Shown one piece after another: positions 1-11,016 of a stretch of 64,000 nt of DNA; the stretch's first letter is position 1, and each line of letters starts with the position of its first letter. The notes beneath the pieces were generated by a model. The model made no database searches, was not told the DNA's origin, and saw only the letters and a list, made by a program, of their open reading frames with translations. Made by a program: the position numbers and the translations under genes. Source of the DNA: Pachypanchax playfairii (Eukaryota > Chordata > Actinopteri > Cyprinodontiformes > Aplocheilidae); the NCBI GenBank assembly GCA_006937955.1, contig SSNP01000006.1, positions 1,209,693-1,273,692 on the forward strand. The letters are read 5' to 3'.

Positions 1-682
1 CAAAATATTTAATACTGTGGCCTTTTATCTAAGTCTGAGTCTCACTTTGCTTTTCCATTCTTGTAAACAGCATCCCAAGACATCAATTATTTTTGGATTT
101 GTACGATGAGGTGGACAAAACAAATGTGTGGTTTAGTGGTTCTGTGATCCACGGTTCTAACTGTAGAAGAATGAATTGATGTGCCAATTTAGACAAATTT
201 CAAACTTGCAAATACTGATGAAAAAGAACATTCATATACTGATCACTTTCTTATCTTCTAAAGCAGAGATTCATTTATTATCAAAACCATTTGGCATTTG
301 GATAGACCTCAAAACATATCAGGATCAACCCAAAACATGGACTTTGACGGTCCATCTTGTCCATCTGCTAGATGGCATGCAGAAAGTGGGATTCTTTGGG
401 TTTATAATTACTGGTACATCTGTCAGATAAATATTGATGGAGTATAAGAGCATGTGGTCTATTAAAAAGGCCCTTCCATTAAAAACATTTTTTCTGAGGT
501 TTCTGTTGAATATTTTAGCTCCAAAGGTGTTCTTACCTTCATAGTGGGTGTGAAAACAGGTCAACAACTTTTCTTTCAGTTTTTATCACTCAAACTTCGC
601 AGGTGGCGATAAAACCCGAATTGTGTCGTCACAGCTCTTTTGATCGTTAGTATTCATCAGCTCCCTCAGTGGAGACCACACC
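1..682. other. non-coding flank, nothing recognised
   Basis: AT-rich sequence with only short chance open frames on both strands. I see no splice-bounded coding frame, RNA gene or repeat structure. Confidence 0.4.
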
Positions 683-1286
683 TACACTCTCAGAAATAGA
701 GGTACAAGACAAGAACATTTTTGTACCTATAGGTAAATTGTTTTAAAATGTTCCCTTAAAAGTACAATATTGGTCTTTAAAAGGCCAGAAATGCCCCTTT
801 GAGTGTTCAAATTGATTTAAGTACAAATTTGTACCATTTCAACTGCACCTGCAACCCTGGCCAAGGCTGGTTAATCTCCATTTTATTAAGTTTCTTCCAT
901 GATTTTCAATATTATGTTTCAGAATGTTGGTTTAAGACTTCAAAATATGGCATAATTTTACAGTTTTATTGGAACAACTTCATAAGGTACAAAAATGGAC
1001 CTGGACTACAGGGTACACCCCCAGCGACAAGAATTTTCCAACATTCTGAAACATAATATTGAAAATGATGGATGAAACTTAATAAAATGGAGATTAACCA
1101 GCCTTGACCAGGGTTGCAGGTGCAGTTGAAATGGTACACATTTTTACTTTATATCAATTTGAACACTCAAAGGGGCATTTCTGGCCTTTTAAAGACCAAT
1201 ATTGTACTTTTAAGGGAACATCTTAAAACAATTTACCTATAGATACAAAAATGTCCTTGTCTAGTACCTCTATTTCTGAGAGTGTA
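683..1286. repeat. foldback MITE: two head-to-head copies of a TA-flanked element
   Basis: The ends are exact inverted repeats: CACTCTCAGAAATAGAGG starts at 685 and its complement ends at 1284. Each end abuts TA, as expected of a TA-targeting (Tc1/mariner-type) non-autonomous element. The left arm (683 to about 1017) and right arm (about 1014-1286, reversed) are long inverted copies of each other. Near 1014-1037 the sequence passes from the right end of a forward copy into the right end of a reversed copy (CAGCGACAAG). A single forward copy of the family lies at 38672-39018. There is no transposase frame. Confidence 0.75.
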
Positions 1287-4200
1287 ACATGCTGCTGGCT
1301 AAAAGCTGTAGCATAAGACGTATCAAACCGGAAGAGACTACGTGTGCTGTTGCCCTGCATAGGCTAGTTTGTTAGCCCATCTGAGTCCAGCAAATTTGAA
1401 TAATGAATATTAGTGAGTTGCTGCCTGAAGCCAAACGAAGCCAGCTGAATCTTGACGCAGATTGAAAGGTCTGTTAATCAGTGTTTCCTATAAGTTTCAT
1501 ATTACAGGTTGATACTTCAGAAAAAACCACAAAGTCATGAAATTTGTGTGAAATGACCTCTTTAAAGGTCAAAAAACCTATATACAGAATGTAAATTTGT
1601 CAAGAGAGCACACAACACAACTGCCAACAAATAATGTGTAGACTTCCATGAATTTCAGCTTTGCATGTGAACCAAAACATCTAGTTTGCATTTCCATAAT
1701 CCTTCCATAATGTCTGTTTTTGCATGTTGTTTTTACATTTGGAAACAGCTGTGTTCCAACTGTGTTATGACATTTGCAATTTAGAGGAATCCTAGCTGCT
1801 GTAGCCACATAGTTTGTGTACTGCAACCTGCTTATGTAAAAGTACATGTTGCTAATCATAAGGGGTTTTCTTCTGTGACAGATAGCATCTCTCACACAAA
1901 CAACTGTCTGCTAAAGGTCTGACTGCAAAACCTGGAGGCACAATGATGCAAGTGTTGATGGGAAAATGTGTTTTATTATGATGAGCAGCAAATCAGGCTT
2001 TTCTAAGATCATGTGCTTGAATAATATTCTGGAGAAAAATAACACTCCCACAAGAATGCTTCCAAATTTGGTTTCTGATCACTTCTCAAAGATTAATCAG
2101 ATTTCCTCTTCCCCTGACTCACACTTTTCTTCTTCCTCTGGTTCACACTTCACAAACAGAGAAGTGAGTTGGAGGAAGACAATAGGCTGAAGGTCTTTGA
2201 CCACAGCATCCTGAATGTGTCTCCACTTGGCCCTGAAACAGCAAACCCACAGAAGGCTGAGCTGTTCCAACAACTCTGTATATGACAGAAAGAGACGTGA
2301 GAAGTTAAGATTGAAAAAGAAGCAGTTGTGCACACCTGGTTCCTGCTGTGTTTTACACACTCGGTGGTCGTTTGGAAGAGACAGTTTTTGGTTCCAGTCA
2401 AACCACTGAAAGCCTCAAAGAGCAATCGTGTTCAGAAGTACTTCCTATGTAATGACAGTGTTGCCCATATAAGTGCTGCACACTTTAAAATCAGCCTTGC
2501 ACTTTATTGCTTACAGTGGATTATTACTGACAACTTATTTCAATTACATGCAACAGAATATGCAATAAAATACTTCAAAACCCCTCCAGTACAACGGATT
2601 TGCAGTTTAAATCTGAAAAATCTGTGACTTTATAAAAATTGAATAAAGTGGAAACAATAACGAGAAAAACAACAACTCCTGCATTTGATTATGCAGCTAT
2701 TTTATAACGAGGCCTTAAACTTTAAATCAAAATAAACATTTGTGAGTTTAATTGCCCCCATTAGCCCAAATTACAGGCAGCCTGACTTTTCTTATAGTGT
2801 TTTATAAGCCTTATGTACAACAATGATTAGAAATTGATGCGAATAAAGAACATTTTATCTTCTAACTAATATTGAGTGTTAGAATAATTGCTGTAATCCA
2901 GTTTAGCAGATTTTAGCCTAAAAGTTTTTTAATCAGAATCAGCAGAGTTTATTTAACAAACATTTATTTTCAAACTTTAAGTTTGACATTTTTTGACATT
3001 TTTCCTACATAGCATCTGTTATAAATACACAAAAAAGTCAATTTATAAATCCGCCTTGTTTAAATGAATGGTGCTGTTGAGTCAGTACAGGTTAAATAAG
3101 AAATAAATAGGTTACTTCGATGTAAATAGATTTTACTGGAAAAGTTATCCAACTTGTTTCTGAGAAACATCATGAAAACACTGAAAACTTTTGATCAAAC
3201 ACGATTTTTTTTCCTCCATGAGCTTTTTACCTGAATCTGTCTTATTGTTTTCATCTTAAAAACACACAGGGTTAAATTTTCTCTCTCTCTTTCTCTGCAG
3301 ATGGAAAAATCCAACCTGCTGCACTCTGACTCACACACACGTGTCTGTGTTATTGTGTCTTTGTGCACGAGCGTCTTATGTCAGCAAGCCAGAGTTTGTA
3401 TGTTAATGAGTTGTGTGTTTTTGTGCAGATCTATAATTATCTGAGCATGTGTTTGTGGCGTTGTTGCTGAAGGCCCATTTTCCACACATACACACTGAAA
3501 GAGACACAGACACAACAGGGAAGAAAAGAAAAAGAACAGCAGAAGGCTGTCATAGACAAAAATATTCAAATAAAGACAAAATAAAAAATCTGTTTTTCAC
3601 CTAATATAAAATTTTACAACAGTGACCCAAACTAAATTAAAACGCTGATGTTGGATTGGAATAAGTTTACAAAACATTTTATATAAAGAGTTGTCACTAT
3701 AAAGAACTGTTAAACAATAATCCTTAAAATAAAGATCAGATGTTTTTAATGTGCCGATGAAGCGTCACCTGTTTATTATTATGATTCAAACCGTTTCATA
3801 AATCTCAGTCAAACATTTCTATGAAATTCCTGTCATGGTTGGGTTATTACTTACCTCAAAGAGATTGTAGTTCGCAGTTGTTTATTTGTTGGTTCATCTC
3901 TTTGTTTTTTAACGAGATAACTTGAAATATTATGAATGGAATTGGATGAAATTTTCAGGAGAAGTTAGAAATGGCATAAAGACCAATCAGTGAGACTCTA
4001 GTAATCTTTTCAATATTTTTTATTACTGCAGGATCCCATCATGAGGGAAATTAGCTGCTTGATGGACAGCTGCTCCGTCCGAATGCTCATTAGTTGCTTT
4101 AGTTATTTATTCATTCATTCTTTTCTGCAGTCATGTTCTTCTTTATTTAATTTTATATACTTTCCTGCATTCAGTTTGATTGATTTTACACCCTGTGTTA

Positions 4201-5111
4201 TCTGTTCATTATTTTCCATCAGCTCTCCTGTCATTCAGCCCCACACATTTGTTCAACATCTGCCAGTTTGCACACCTGCTTCTCATCCACTAATCACTCC
4301 TCCCTGTATAAATGGTGCTCAGTTTTGCCAAGTCATGGTCTAATCCAGCTGTTTGAATTGTGTATGTTTTGTTTTTGCTACATTTCCAGCCTTTGTTTCA
4401 TGTTAAAATTGTTTTACACTCAGTTTTTGTCTCTAGTCTGCACATTTGGATGAAATAGATATTCAAACATGACACCTTAAAGTCAAGTTAGTCTAAATCT
4501 CCTGCTGCTCAGTGTAACCATTATTTTAGGATAGCATCGATATGAACAGCTGTTTCTACGGAGAGACGGTGGTTTAGGTCAAAGATATGAATATAGTTTT
4601 ATAACATTAAGGATTTGTTGGTGTCTTTAGACATGATTGACACAAATTGACTTTTATGTTTTATAGACTGTAAATAAACTGGATTATAATTTGATTAATT
4701 AAGATAAACTGCACACGCTTGACTTTTAATGTCTCCATACTTGATAAAATAGTAACTCAGTTGAACTGGAATCAACTGAGGATGAACAACATTTAACTGG
4801 ACTAGTGAATTAATATTGCATAAATAAACAGAACAAGCTGAACTGAATGGAATTAAGCTTTGGCAGTTCAGGGACGCCACTTCATTCAAACACTTGTCTT
4901 ACTATATGAACTGGATTCCTTTCATTAGAAAAAAAGGGTAAGAAAGAAAAAATGCATTTGGGGCAGAAACATTTTAAAAACGTAGCAACTGTCATGATGT
5001 AACTTGTGAACACCTGAACTATTAGAAAACAATATAAATAATAATGGACGAGGAACATGTTGAGACTTCATGCAAATCTTTTGGTGATTAGTGATGCACA
5101 TTCTTCATATA
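1287..5111. other. 3.8 kb non-coding
   Basis: Apart from the repeat unit at 1417-1540, this stretch holds only AT-rich sequence, a few pyrimidine tracts that imitate splice acceptors (for example before 3301) and unsupported short open frames. No recognisable exon was found on either strand. Confidence 0.4.
1417..1540 (+). repeat. short interspersed repeat, also present inverted at 39030-39186
   Basis: The stretch starting GCTGCCTGAAGCC and including the shared run GAAAGGTCTGTTAATCAGTG and a later ACCACAAAGTC reappears as its reverse complement at 39030-39186. Both copies lie close to a copy of the CACTCTCAG MITE. The family is unidentified. Confidence 0.55.
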
Positions 5112-5314
5112 CAGTGGGGCAAAAAAGTATTTAGTCAGCCACCAATTGTGTAAGTTCTCCCACTTAAAAAGATCAGAGAGGCCTGTAATTTTCATCATAG
5201 GTATACCTCAACTATGAGAGACAAAATGAGGAAACAAAAAAATCCAGAAAATCACATTGTCTGATTTTTAAAGAATTTATTTGCAAATTATGGAGGAAAA
5301 TAAGTATTTGGTCA
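5112..5314 (+). repeat. left terminal inverted repeat of Tc1 copy A
   Basis: Pairs with 6517-6717 almost perfectly over about 200 bp. The outer (5119-5137) and inner (5296-5314) direct repeats are the likely transposase binding sites by analogy with other IR/DR elements. Small differences from the right repeat include the A-rich run near 5236 and TGGAGG at 5291, where the other three termini have TGGTGG. Confidence 0.9.
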
Positions 5315-5426
5315 CCTACAAACAAGTAAGATTTCTGGCTTTCACAGACCTGTAACTTCTTTAAGAGGCTCCTCGGTCCTCCACTCGTTACCTGTATTAA
5401 TGGCACCTGTGTGAACTCGTTATCAG

Positions 5427-5434
5427 TATAAAAG
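5427..5434 (+). promoter_or_regulatory. TATA box of Tc1 transposase (copy A)
   Basis: TATAAAAG lies 43 bp before the transposase ATG, just inside the left terminal repeat. It is conserved in copy B. The short spacing implies a very short 5' leader. Confidence 0.6.
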
Positions 5435-5477
5435 ACACCTGTCCACAACCTCAAACAGTCACGCTCCAAACTCCACT

Positions 5478-6500
5478 ATGGCCAAGACCAAAGAGCTGTC
5501 AAAGGACACCAGAAACAAAATTGTAGACCTTCACCAGGCTGGGAAGACTGAATCTGCAATAGGTAAGCAGCTTGGTGTGAAGAAATCAACTGTGGTAGCA
5601 ATTATTAGAAAATGGAAGACATACAAGACCACTGATAATCTCCCTCGATCTGGGGCTCCACGCAAGATCTCACCCCGTGGGGTCAAAATGATCACAAGAA
5701 CGGTGAGCAAAAATCCCAGAACCACACGGAGGGACCTAGTGAATGACCTGCAGAGAGCTGGGACCAAAGTAACAAAGGCTACCATCAGTAACACACTACG
5801 CCGCCAGGGACTCAAATCCTGCAGTGCCAGACGTGTCCCCCTGCTGAAGCCAGGACACGTCCAGGCCCGTCTGCGGTTTGCTAGAGAGCATTTGGATGAT
5901 CCAGAAGAGGATTGGGAGAACATCATATGGTCAGATGAAACCAAAATAGAACTTTTTGGTAGAAACTCAACTTGTCGTGTTTGGAGGGGAAAGAATGCTG
6001 AGTTGGATCCAAAGAACACCATACCTACTGTAAAGCATGGGGGTGGAAACATCATGCTTTGGGGCTGTTTTTCTGCAAGGGGACCAGGACGACTGATCCG
6101 TGTAAAGGAAAGAATGAATGGGGCCATGTATCGTAAGATTTTGAGTGAAAACCTCCTTCCATCAGCAAGGGCATTGAAAATGAGACGTGGCTGGGTCTTT
6201 CAGCATGACAATGATCCCAAACACACCGCCCGGGCAACGAAGGAGTGGCTTCGTAAGAAGCATTTCAAGGTCCTGGAGTGGCCTAGCCAGTCTCCAGATC
6301 TCAACCCCATAGAAAATCTCTGGAGGGAGTTGAAAGTCCGTGTTGCCCAGCGTCAGCCCCAAAACATCACTGCTCTAGAGGAGATCTGCATGGAGGAATG
6401 GGCCAAAATACCAGCAACAGTGTGTGAAAACCTTGTGAAGACTTACAGAAAACGTTTGACCTCTGTCATTGCCAACAAAGGCTATATAACAAAGTATTGA
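5478..6500 (+). CDS. Tc1-family transposase, intact (copy A)
   Basis: 340 residues, the normal length for Tc1 transposases, with no stop or frameshift. The N-terminal ~110 residues are the paired-like bipartite helix-turn-helix DNA-binding region (first helices ~8-50, basic linker SGAPRKIS ~58-65, second HTH ~70-112). The catalytic domain carries the DD34E triad: D153 in WSDE, D244 in QHDNDPKH and E279 in SPDLNPIEN, with 34 residues between the last two. A glycine-rich stretch (KHGGGNIMLWG, ~187-196) is typical of the family. The start is the first ATG after the TATA box, and AATAAA at 6550-6555 could end the transcript. It differs from copy B at V40G, D177N, T254M, T298I and M305V (A to B), none of them catalytic. 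Enzymatic activity is inferred, not shown. Confidence 0.95.
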   Translation: MAKTKELSKDTRNKIVDLHQAGKTESAIGKQLGVKKSTVVAIIRKWKTYKTTDNLPRSGAPRKISPRGVKMITRTVSKNPRTTRRDLVNDLQRAGTKVTKATISNTLRRQGLKSCSARRVPLLKPGHVQARLRFAREHLDDPEEDWENIIWSDETKIELFGRNSTCRVWRGKNAELDPKNTIPTVKHGGGNIMLWGCFSARGPGRLIRVKERMNGAMYRKILSENLLPSARALKMRRGWVFQHDNDPKHTARATKEWLRKKHFKVLEWPSQSPDLNPIENLWRELKVRVAQRQPQNITALEEICMEEWAKIPATVCENLVKTYRKRLTSVIANKGYITKY

Positions 6501-6516
6501 GATTAACTTTTGTTAT

Positions 6517-6717
6517 TGACCAAATACTTATTTTCCACCATAATTTGCAAATAAATTCTTTAAAAATCAGACAATGTGATTTTCTGGATATTTTTTTCCT
6601 CATTTTGTCTCTCATAGTTGAGGTATACCTATGATGAAAATTACAGGCCTCTCTGATCTTTTTAAGTGGGAGAACTTACACAATTGGTGGCTGACTAAAT
6701 ACTTTTTTGCCCCACTG
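6517..6717 (+). repeat. right terminal inverted repeat of Tc1 copy A
   Basis: Reverse complement of 5112-5314 with few mismatches, ending in CCCCACTG next to the TA duplication. Confidence 0.9.
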
Positions 6718-6725
6718 TACATATA

Positions 6726-6728
<3 letters not shown>

Positions 6729-6758
<30 letters not shown>
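6729..6758. repeat. (TA)n microsatellite
   Basis: Fifteen uninterrupted TA units beginning 12 bp beyond the right end of Tc1 copy A. TA-rich sequence is a preferred Tc1 target. Confidence 0.9.
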
Positions 6759-6759
<1 letters not shown>

Positions 6760-6763
<4 letters not shown>

Positions 6764-9254
6764 GCAACTTGTATAAAAAACTGTTTGAAAGAAGAACACT
6801 TTGCTATTCAGTCTAAAAGCCAAAATCTTTTTAGAATGACTTATATAATGAATCAGGACACTAAATCTTGCTAAAATATCAACATTTTTTGTTGACAAAA
6901 TTCACCACTGACAACAATTCATTTATCAAGTTTAATGTAAAAAGGTGTAAAAGCCTTGTTTACAGCAATTAAAAGCTTTTTTTAAAGGAAATTCAATCAG
7001 CATATTTACAATATTTCAGTGTGCATAAAAAGACAAAGAAAAAAAAGATATGTTGCTACAATTAGACTGGGTCATTTGACGTTATTCTCATTCTTTATTC
7101 TCCTACACAAAGATATTTCAACAGATGCATTTCTGTACAGCATTTGCAGCAAATTCACAGCACACTGCAGAGCTCTAAAGCTTTGATTTTTATCTGTTCA
7201 ACAACTCCATGCCAAAACTGTTCCAGCTGTGTAAATGCAAGTCAAATATGAGAAAAACAAAAAAACAAAACTGAATGTCACACAAGTGTGAAGAATATGC
7301 ACATTACAAGGTTTCCATATCAGTTTCAGAAAGCAATAAATCATCTTTCGGTTTCCTCTCTGCCATGCTCGCCTCTTGCACTCCAGCTGTAATACAGTAC
7401 TTCAAAATGAGGTTGTAGGTTTCACATGGCACAATATCAGAAATTGACATGCAGTCACCATGCTCTCAGTGTCACAGCAAAGGAAAAGCAAAGCAGTGAA
7501 AATATAACGTTAAAATAAAGAAGACGTCCCGTAGCAAATGTAAGCTGTTGCATGTTGCTGGACGTATTTCTCCAGCAGAAGAGGACATGACAAAAAGCTG
7601 TACAACAAGACAGAAATTAGTGTTATACAGCAAAGTCATACTGAACAATGCAAATTTTGTGGTTAATTTGCATTTCTTTATGAGTATTTTCTATTCCTTT
7701 GTGGCGTACGGTTAGAAATGCATTTAGTTTATAACATTAGCACTTTAGTCTGGATGTTTTTAGACATCTCATCTATTCACGGGTAACGTCACAACATCAG
7801 TGAGAAATGTATTAAAGAATTTAAAGTTGTTTATGAAAATCTTTTGTTTCTATGTTGTTTTATATTGTCACTGTCCAGTTCTTCACTGGAGAAAGTTTGA
7901 AAACTAGATTTTCTGACGGAAGAGCAGTTTATTTGACACTTATTCATATTTCAGTCAAAATAATATTTCTGTGATACTGATGTCACAGAATCTAAAACCA
8001 AATAACGTAATAATCCAGTCAGATTGAAGGAACTGACTATTAAAGCTGGTTTGATTGGAGAGACGATGAACACGTCTCTTTAATCGCAAAACAAGGATCA
8101 TGCACAAGCTCTTTGGTTAGGGATAATGTTGCAGTAAAAAATGTTAAAACTAAAAAAAAGGGTTGAATTTTACTGAAGTTTTGCCCAGTTTGAGTTATTT
8201 GATGTTTACGAACTGTGTTCAACGTCACTGAGCACAAAAACTCAGTGGAGAGGAGTTTGCCTCTGTTTTAAATAGAGGTGGAGAAATTTATCAGAATGGA
8301 ATATTTCTGTTTTATTCAAGCCTGGTTGCAGTCCAGAAATCTCTGAGAGTTTAATCACCCGACAGGCATGATCAGACCTAGCTGGGTCACAAAGCCAAAC
8401 CTTAGTGACTCTCACTCTAGCTGTTAAATCAGATGGAAGACAACACATTTTGATCACTTCTTGCAGAAAATTTGGGATTTTGAAAGAACTTACATGACTT
8501 TTTCCCCTGAATTTGTTCATCATTGTCACTCTACTTATGACCGTCAATTTTCATAGATTGATAATGAGCTAATGTGCAAAATCTAGTTTATTTAATGAAT
8601 ATATAACATTGTTAAAAAAGGAGCTATTTACACTTATATTGCATTTCTTTTCCTGCTGTCGAACGTACAAAATTTGGTGATAAACGGTTACTAAAAAATC
8701 TAATAAAAACAGGTAACAGCTTTTGGCTGCATAAATTCATTTGTCATGACTGCATCAACATTTTCTGTTTATTACATTTTTGTTACGAAATAGTTTAAAA
8801 AATACACTTTGCAATGTTTCAAGAAAAGAAGGTGTATAATACATAAGCTAAAAATGATGCTAGAAACGTAAAGAAGTTCCCATTATTTAAAAATAAACTT
8901 TGCACATTTACTTTATGTACCGTAGAAGGAATAATATTTTAGATTACCTGTAAGTTAAAAGGCTTGACCATCATGTCAATGGCTTTCTCCAGACTAGCAT
9001 AGATATTTTGCAAGACAGCTTGATTTCATCTTTTATCCAATAGAATTTTTTGTAGGGGTCAGGGATGAAAATTAAACATTTCTTAGTGTATCTTTTTTGA
9101 AAGACTGGAGTTATAGAAACAGAATAAGGTTGCAGTTTTGTGTACGTGTTCAAACCTCAATGATGAGCTTTACTGGAAACTATTATTTTAACATTTTTAC
9201 CATTTTTTTCACTAGTTTTGTTTTGACATTGTCACAAATTTATGCATTCATTCA
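6760..9254 (-). other. non-coding; downstream of bim, could include its 3' UTR
   Basis: No exon or repeat family recognised. Several TTTATT words (AATAAA on the minus strand), for example near 7094, could serve as poly(A) signals for the bim transcript, but none can be chosen from sequence alone. Confidence 0.3.
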
Positions 9255-9256
9255 TT

Positions 9257-9816
9257 AAAAGGTACAATATGTAAGAGTTAGACCTTTTCGTCAAACCCGA
9301 GTCCCGCAGTTCATGTAGAAAAAAAACCTGTCCGCTCTCAGCCACTCAACCCCCCCCTCTGATCTTTCTGTCAGGTTGCCAGTTCTGATGTTGATCCTCG
9401 TTTTGTTTCTCTTGTATTTGTTCAGTTTTTGGGAATGTCTGAAGGCCGATTTGTTCAGCGTTGAGTTTTCCTAAGTGTGTTTGAACGCCCCATCATGTGC
9501 AGCTCGGCTGCTCAGTTGGAAGGATGTGGTGGTTTCTTAGTTTTTACTGCTGGTCGTTGTCGAATTACAGCTGTTTGTGTTGAAGACTTGGCAGCCTTGC
9601 AGACTCACATGTGATTCTCTATGGAACCAGGAAGTCTGGACGCAGAATAGTTATTGTAAACAACGATTCTGTTCTGGAACAGGGTTTTTAAAGTGACACA
9701 AAGTAACGACCACTCAACCGGCTGAGATCGAAATCTGTTACAATGTAACTTTACTCTCAACAGTGGGACATTAGACTGTTGTATTTTACTGTAAAATTCT
9801 TACATATTGTACCTTT
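9257..9816. mobile_element. MITE with AAGGTACAATATGTAAGA inverted termini
   Basis: The left end AAGGTACAATATGTAAGA and the right end TCTTACATATTGTACCTT are exact inverted repeats about 0.5 kb apart, each next to TTAA. The interior has no transposase frame. TTAA flanks are compatible with piggyBac-type insertion but may belong to the repeat itself. It lies in the 3' flank of bim. Confidence 0.65.
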
Positions 9817-10851
9817 AAAGAAAGAACTAGACAACACCAAATATGAACCTAGCCTCTCTTGTTTTTAAAAAAGCGTAATTATATTTAGAATATTTGTTAT
9901 TATCAGCATTATTGCAACCTACTGGCTCTACATGGTTGACTGAGCATTTGTTAGAATTTCTTAGAATCACTTCTGGAGGGGTTTTTTTAATAAAAAGAAA
10001 AGATTTCTTTAGAAATATGTACAGAGTAGTGTGAAGAGAGCAAACTGTAACTGCTTCTTGTCCACCTAACCTCTCAGAATATGTAATTAGGTCTTCTACC
10101 ATGACCTTTACATTTACAAGCAAAAGCATGTCATTTCATGATGCCTACCTGTTTCAAACAGTAACAGAAATCACTGTGCAATTACATTTTGTGGCTAAAA
10201 ATGCTGGTGTGTTAATCAATTTAACAAAATTTTACAAAAATGTTAAATGGCATTGTAGTTTGGGAACACTGTATGACAAAAATATTGGAAAGACAAAAAA
10301 GAGGTTTTCCAGTGGGCTCCCACAGAGTCAGCTGTTTGCTGGATTCTAACAAGATGATTTCAGCTGCAATCTGGAAGCTTCAGCTGCGTTCAGTAAGCGG
10401 ATATTTTGCAGATCAGTGAATATTGCGAACCAGGGTTCAAAAAGTAGATTACTCTGGAAGCGCATAATCTTTGTACAATAACGAAGCCTTATTAGAAACT
10501 AAATAAAAGTAAACAAACAAACACTAAGCTGTACAAAGCACATTTGATTTTCCACAGGCAACATTTTGCAGTGGCATTTTTAGGTGAAACAAATGCCTCT
10601 GCGCTAAAGAAAGGAGTGCAAATCTTGCCTCTTTGGTAGAACAATGGAGGCTCAGAAGCCCTTAAGGAAAAACATTGGTGCAAAAACAAACATCCCATCA
10701 TTTTAGAGCTCTTCCCTGGAAATAAAAAGAGTCCAGAACAGGAAGAAACAGACTAAAAATTAGGTCCTTAGAACAAAAGGAACAAATAAAATTGAAAAAT
10801 AACAAAAACACACAGATAAAAAAATGCTACGTCTGCTGGGTTTTGGAAAGG
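9817..10851 (-). other. bcl2l11: bim 3' flank, probable proximal 3' UTR
   Basis: The sequence directly after the bim stop codon in transcript direction. No intervening gene or repeat was recognised. Treating it as 3' UTR is an inference from position. Confidence 0.4.
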
Positions 10852-11016
10852 CTAAACCTGAGAGTTATTTTGGCTGTTTGTGTAGCCTTGCAAGTACATG
10901 AGCCGTCCAATCAGGAGTAGCAGGAGGCTCACGCACAGGATGGCGACCGGCTCCTGGTGGACGTGTGGCAAGATGTTCAGAGGGACCATATCTCGTCTGG
11001 GTCTGCCTACCATCCT
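10852..11016 (-). CDS. bcl2l11: bim coding exon 4 (membrane anchor, stop)
   Basis: 165 nt in phase 0, after a strong acceptor (TTTTTTCTCTTCCAG). It encodes R188-V241: a basic stretch GRPRR, an HQEP turn, a Leu-rich transmembrane segment and a polar tail, then TAG. Confidence 0.85.
   Translation of the reverse strand, partial: RMVGRPRRDMVPLNILPHVHQEPVAILCVSLLLLLIGRLMYLQGYTNSQNNSQV

Larger units (their letters stand above)
5112..6717 (+). mobile_element. Tc1 transposon copy A, full length (about 1.6 kb)
   Basis: A complete Tc1/mariner element. It begins CAGTGGGGCAAAAAAG and ends with the complement, flanked on both sides by the TA target duplication (5110-5111 and 6718-6719). Terminal inverted repeats are about 200 bp and carry an outer and an inner direct repeat (5119-5137 and 5296-5314, both of the form AAGTATTTRGTCA), the IR/DR architecture of vertebrate Tc1 elements. 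Between them is one uninterrupted 340-codon transposase preceded by a TATA box. Copy B at 15377 differs at only about ten positions. It lies about 4 kb beyond the stop codon of bim, antisense to that gene. Confidence 0.95.

Noticed and set aside
3301..3444. Strong pyrimidine tract plus CAG followed by an ATG frame of 47 codons
   Set aside because: The product is low-complexity Cys/Val-rich sequence from a GT-rich tract, with no donor and no partner exon.
5531..6127. 198-codon minus-strand frame inside Tc1 copy A (and its twin 15793-16389)
   Set aside because: Antisense shadow of the transposase; no protein-family features and no start context.
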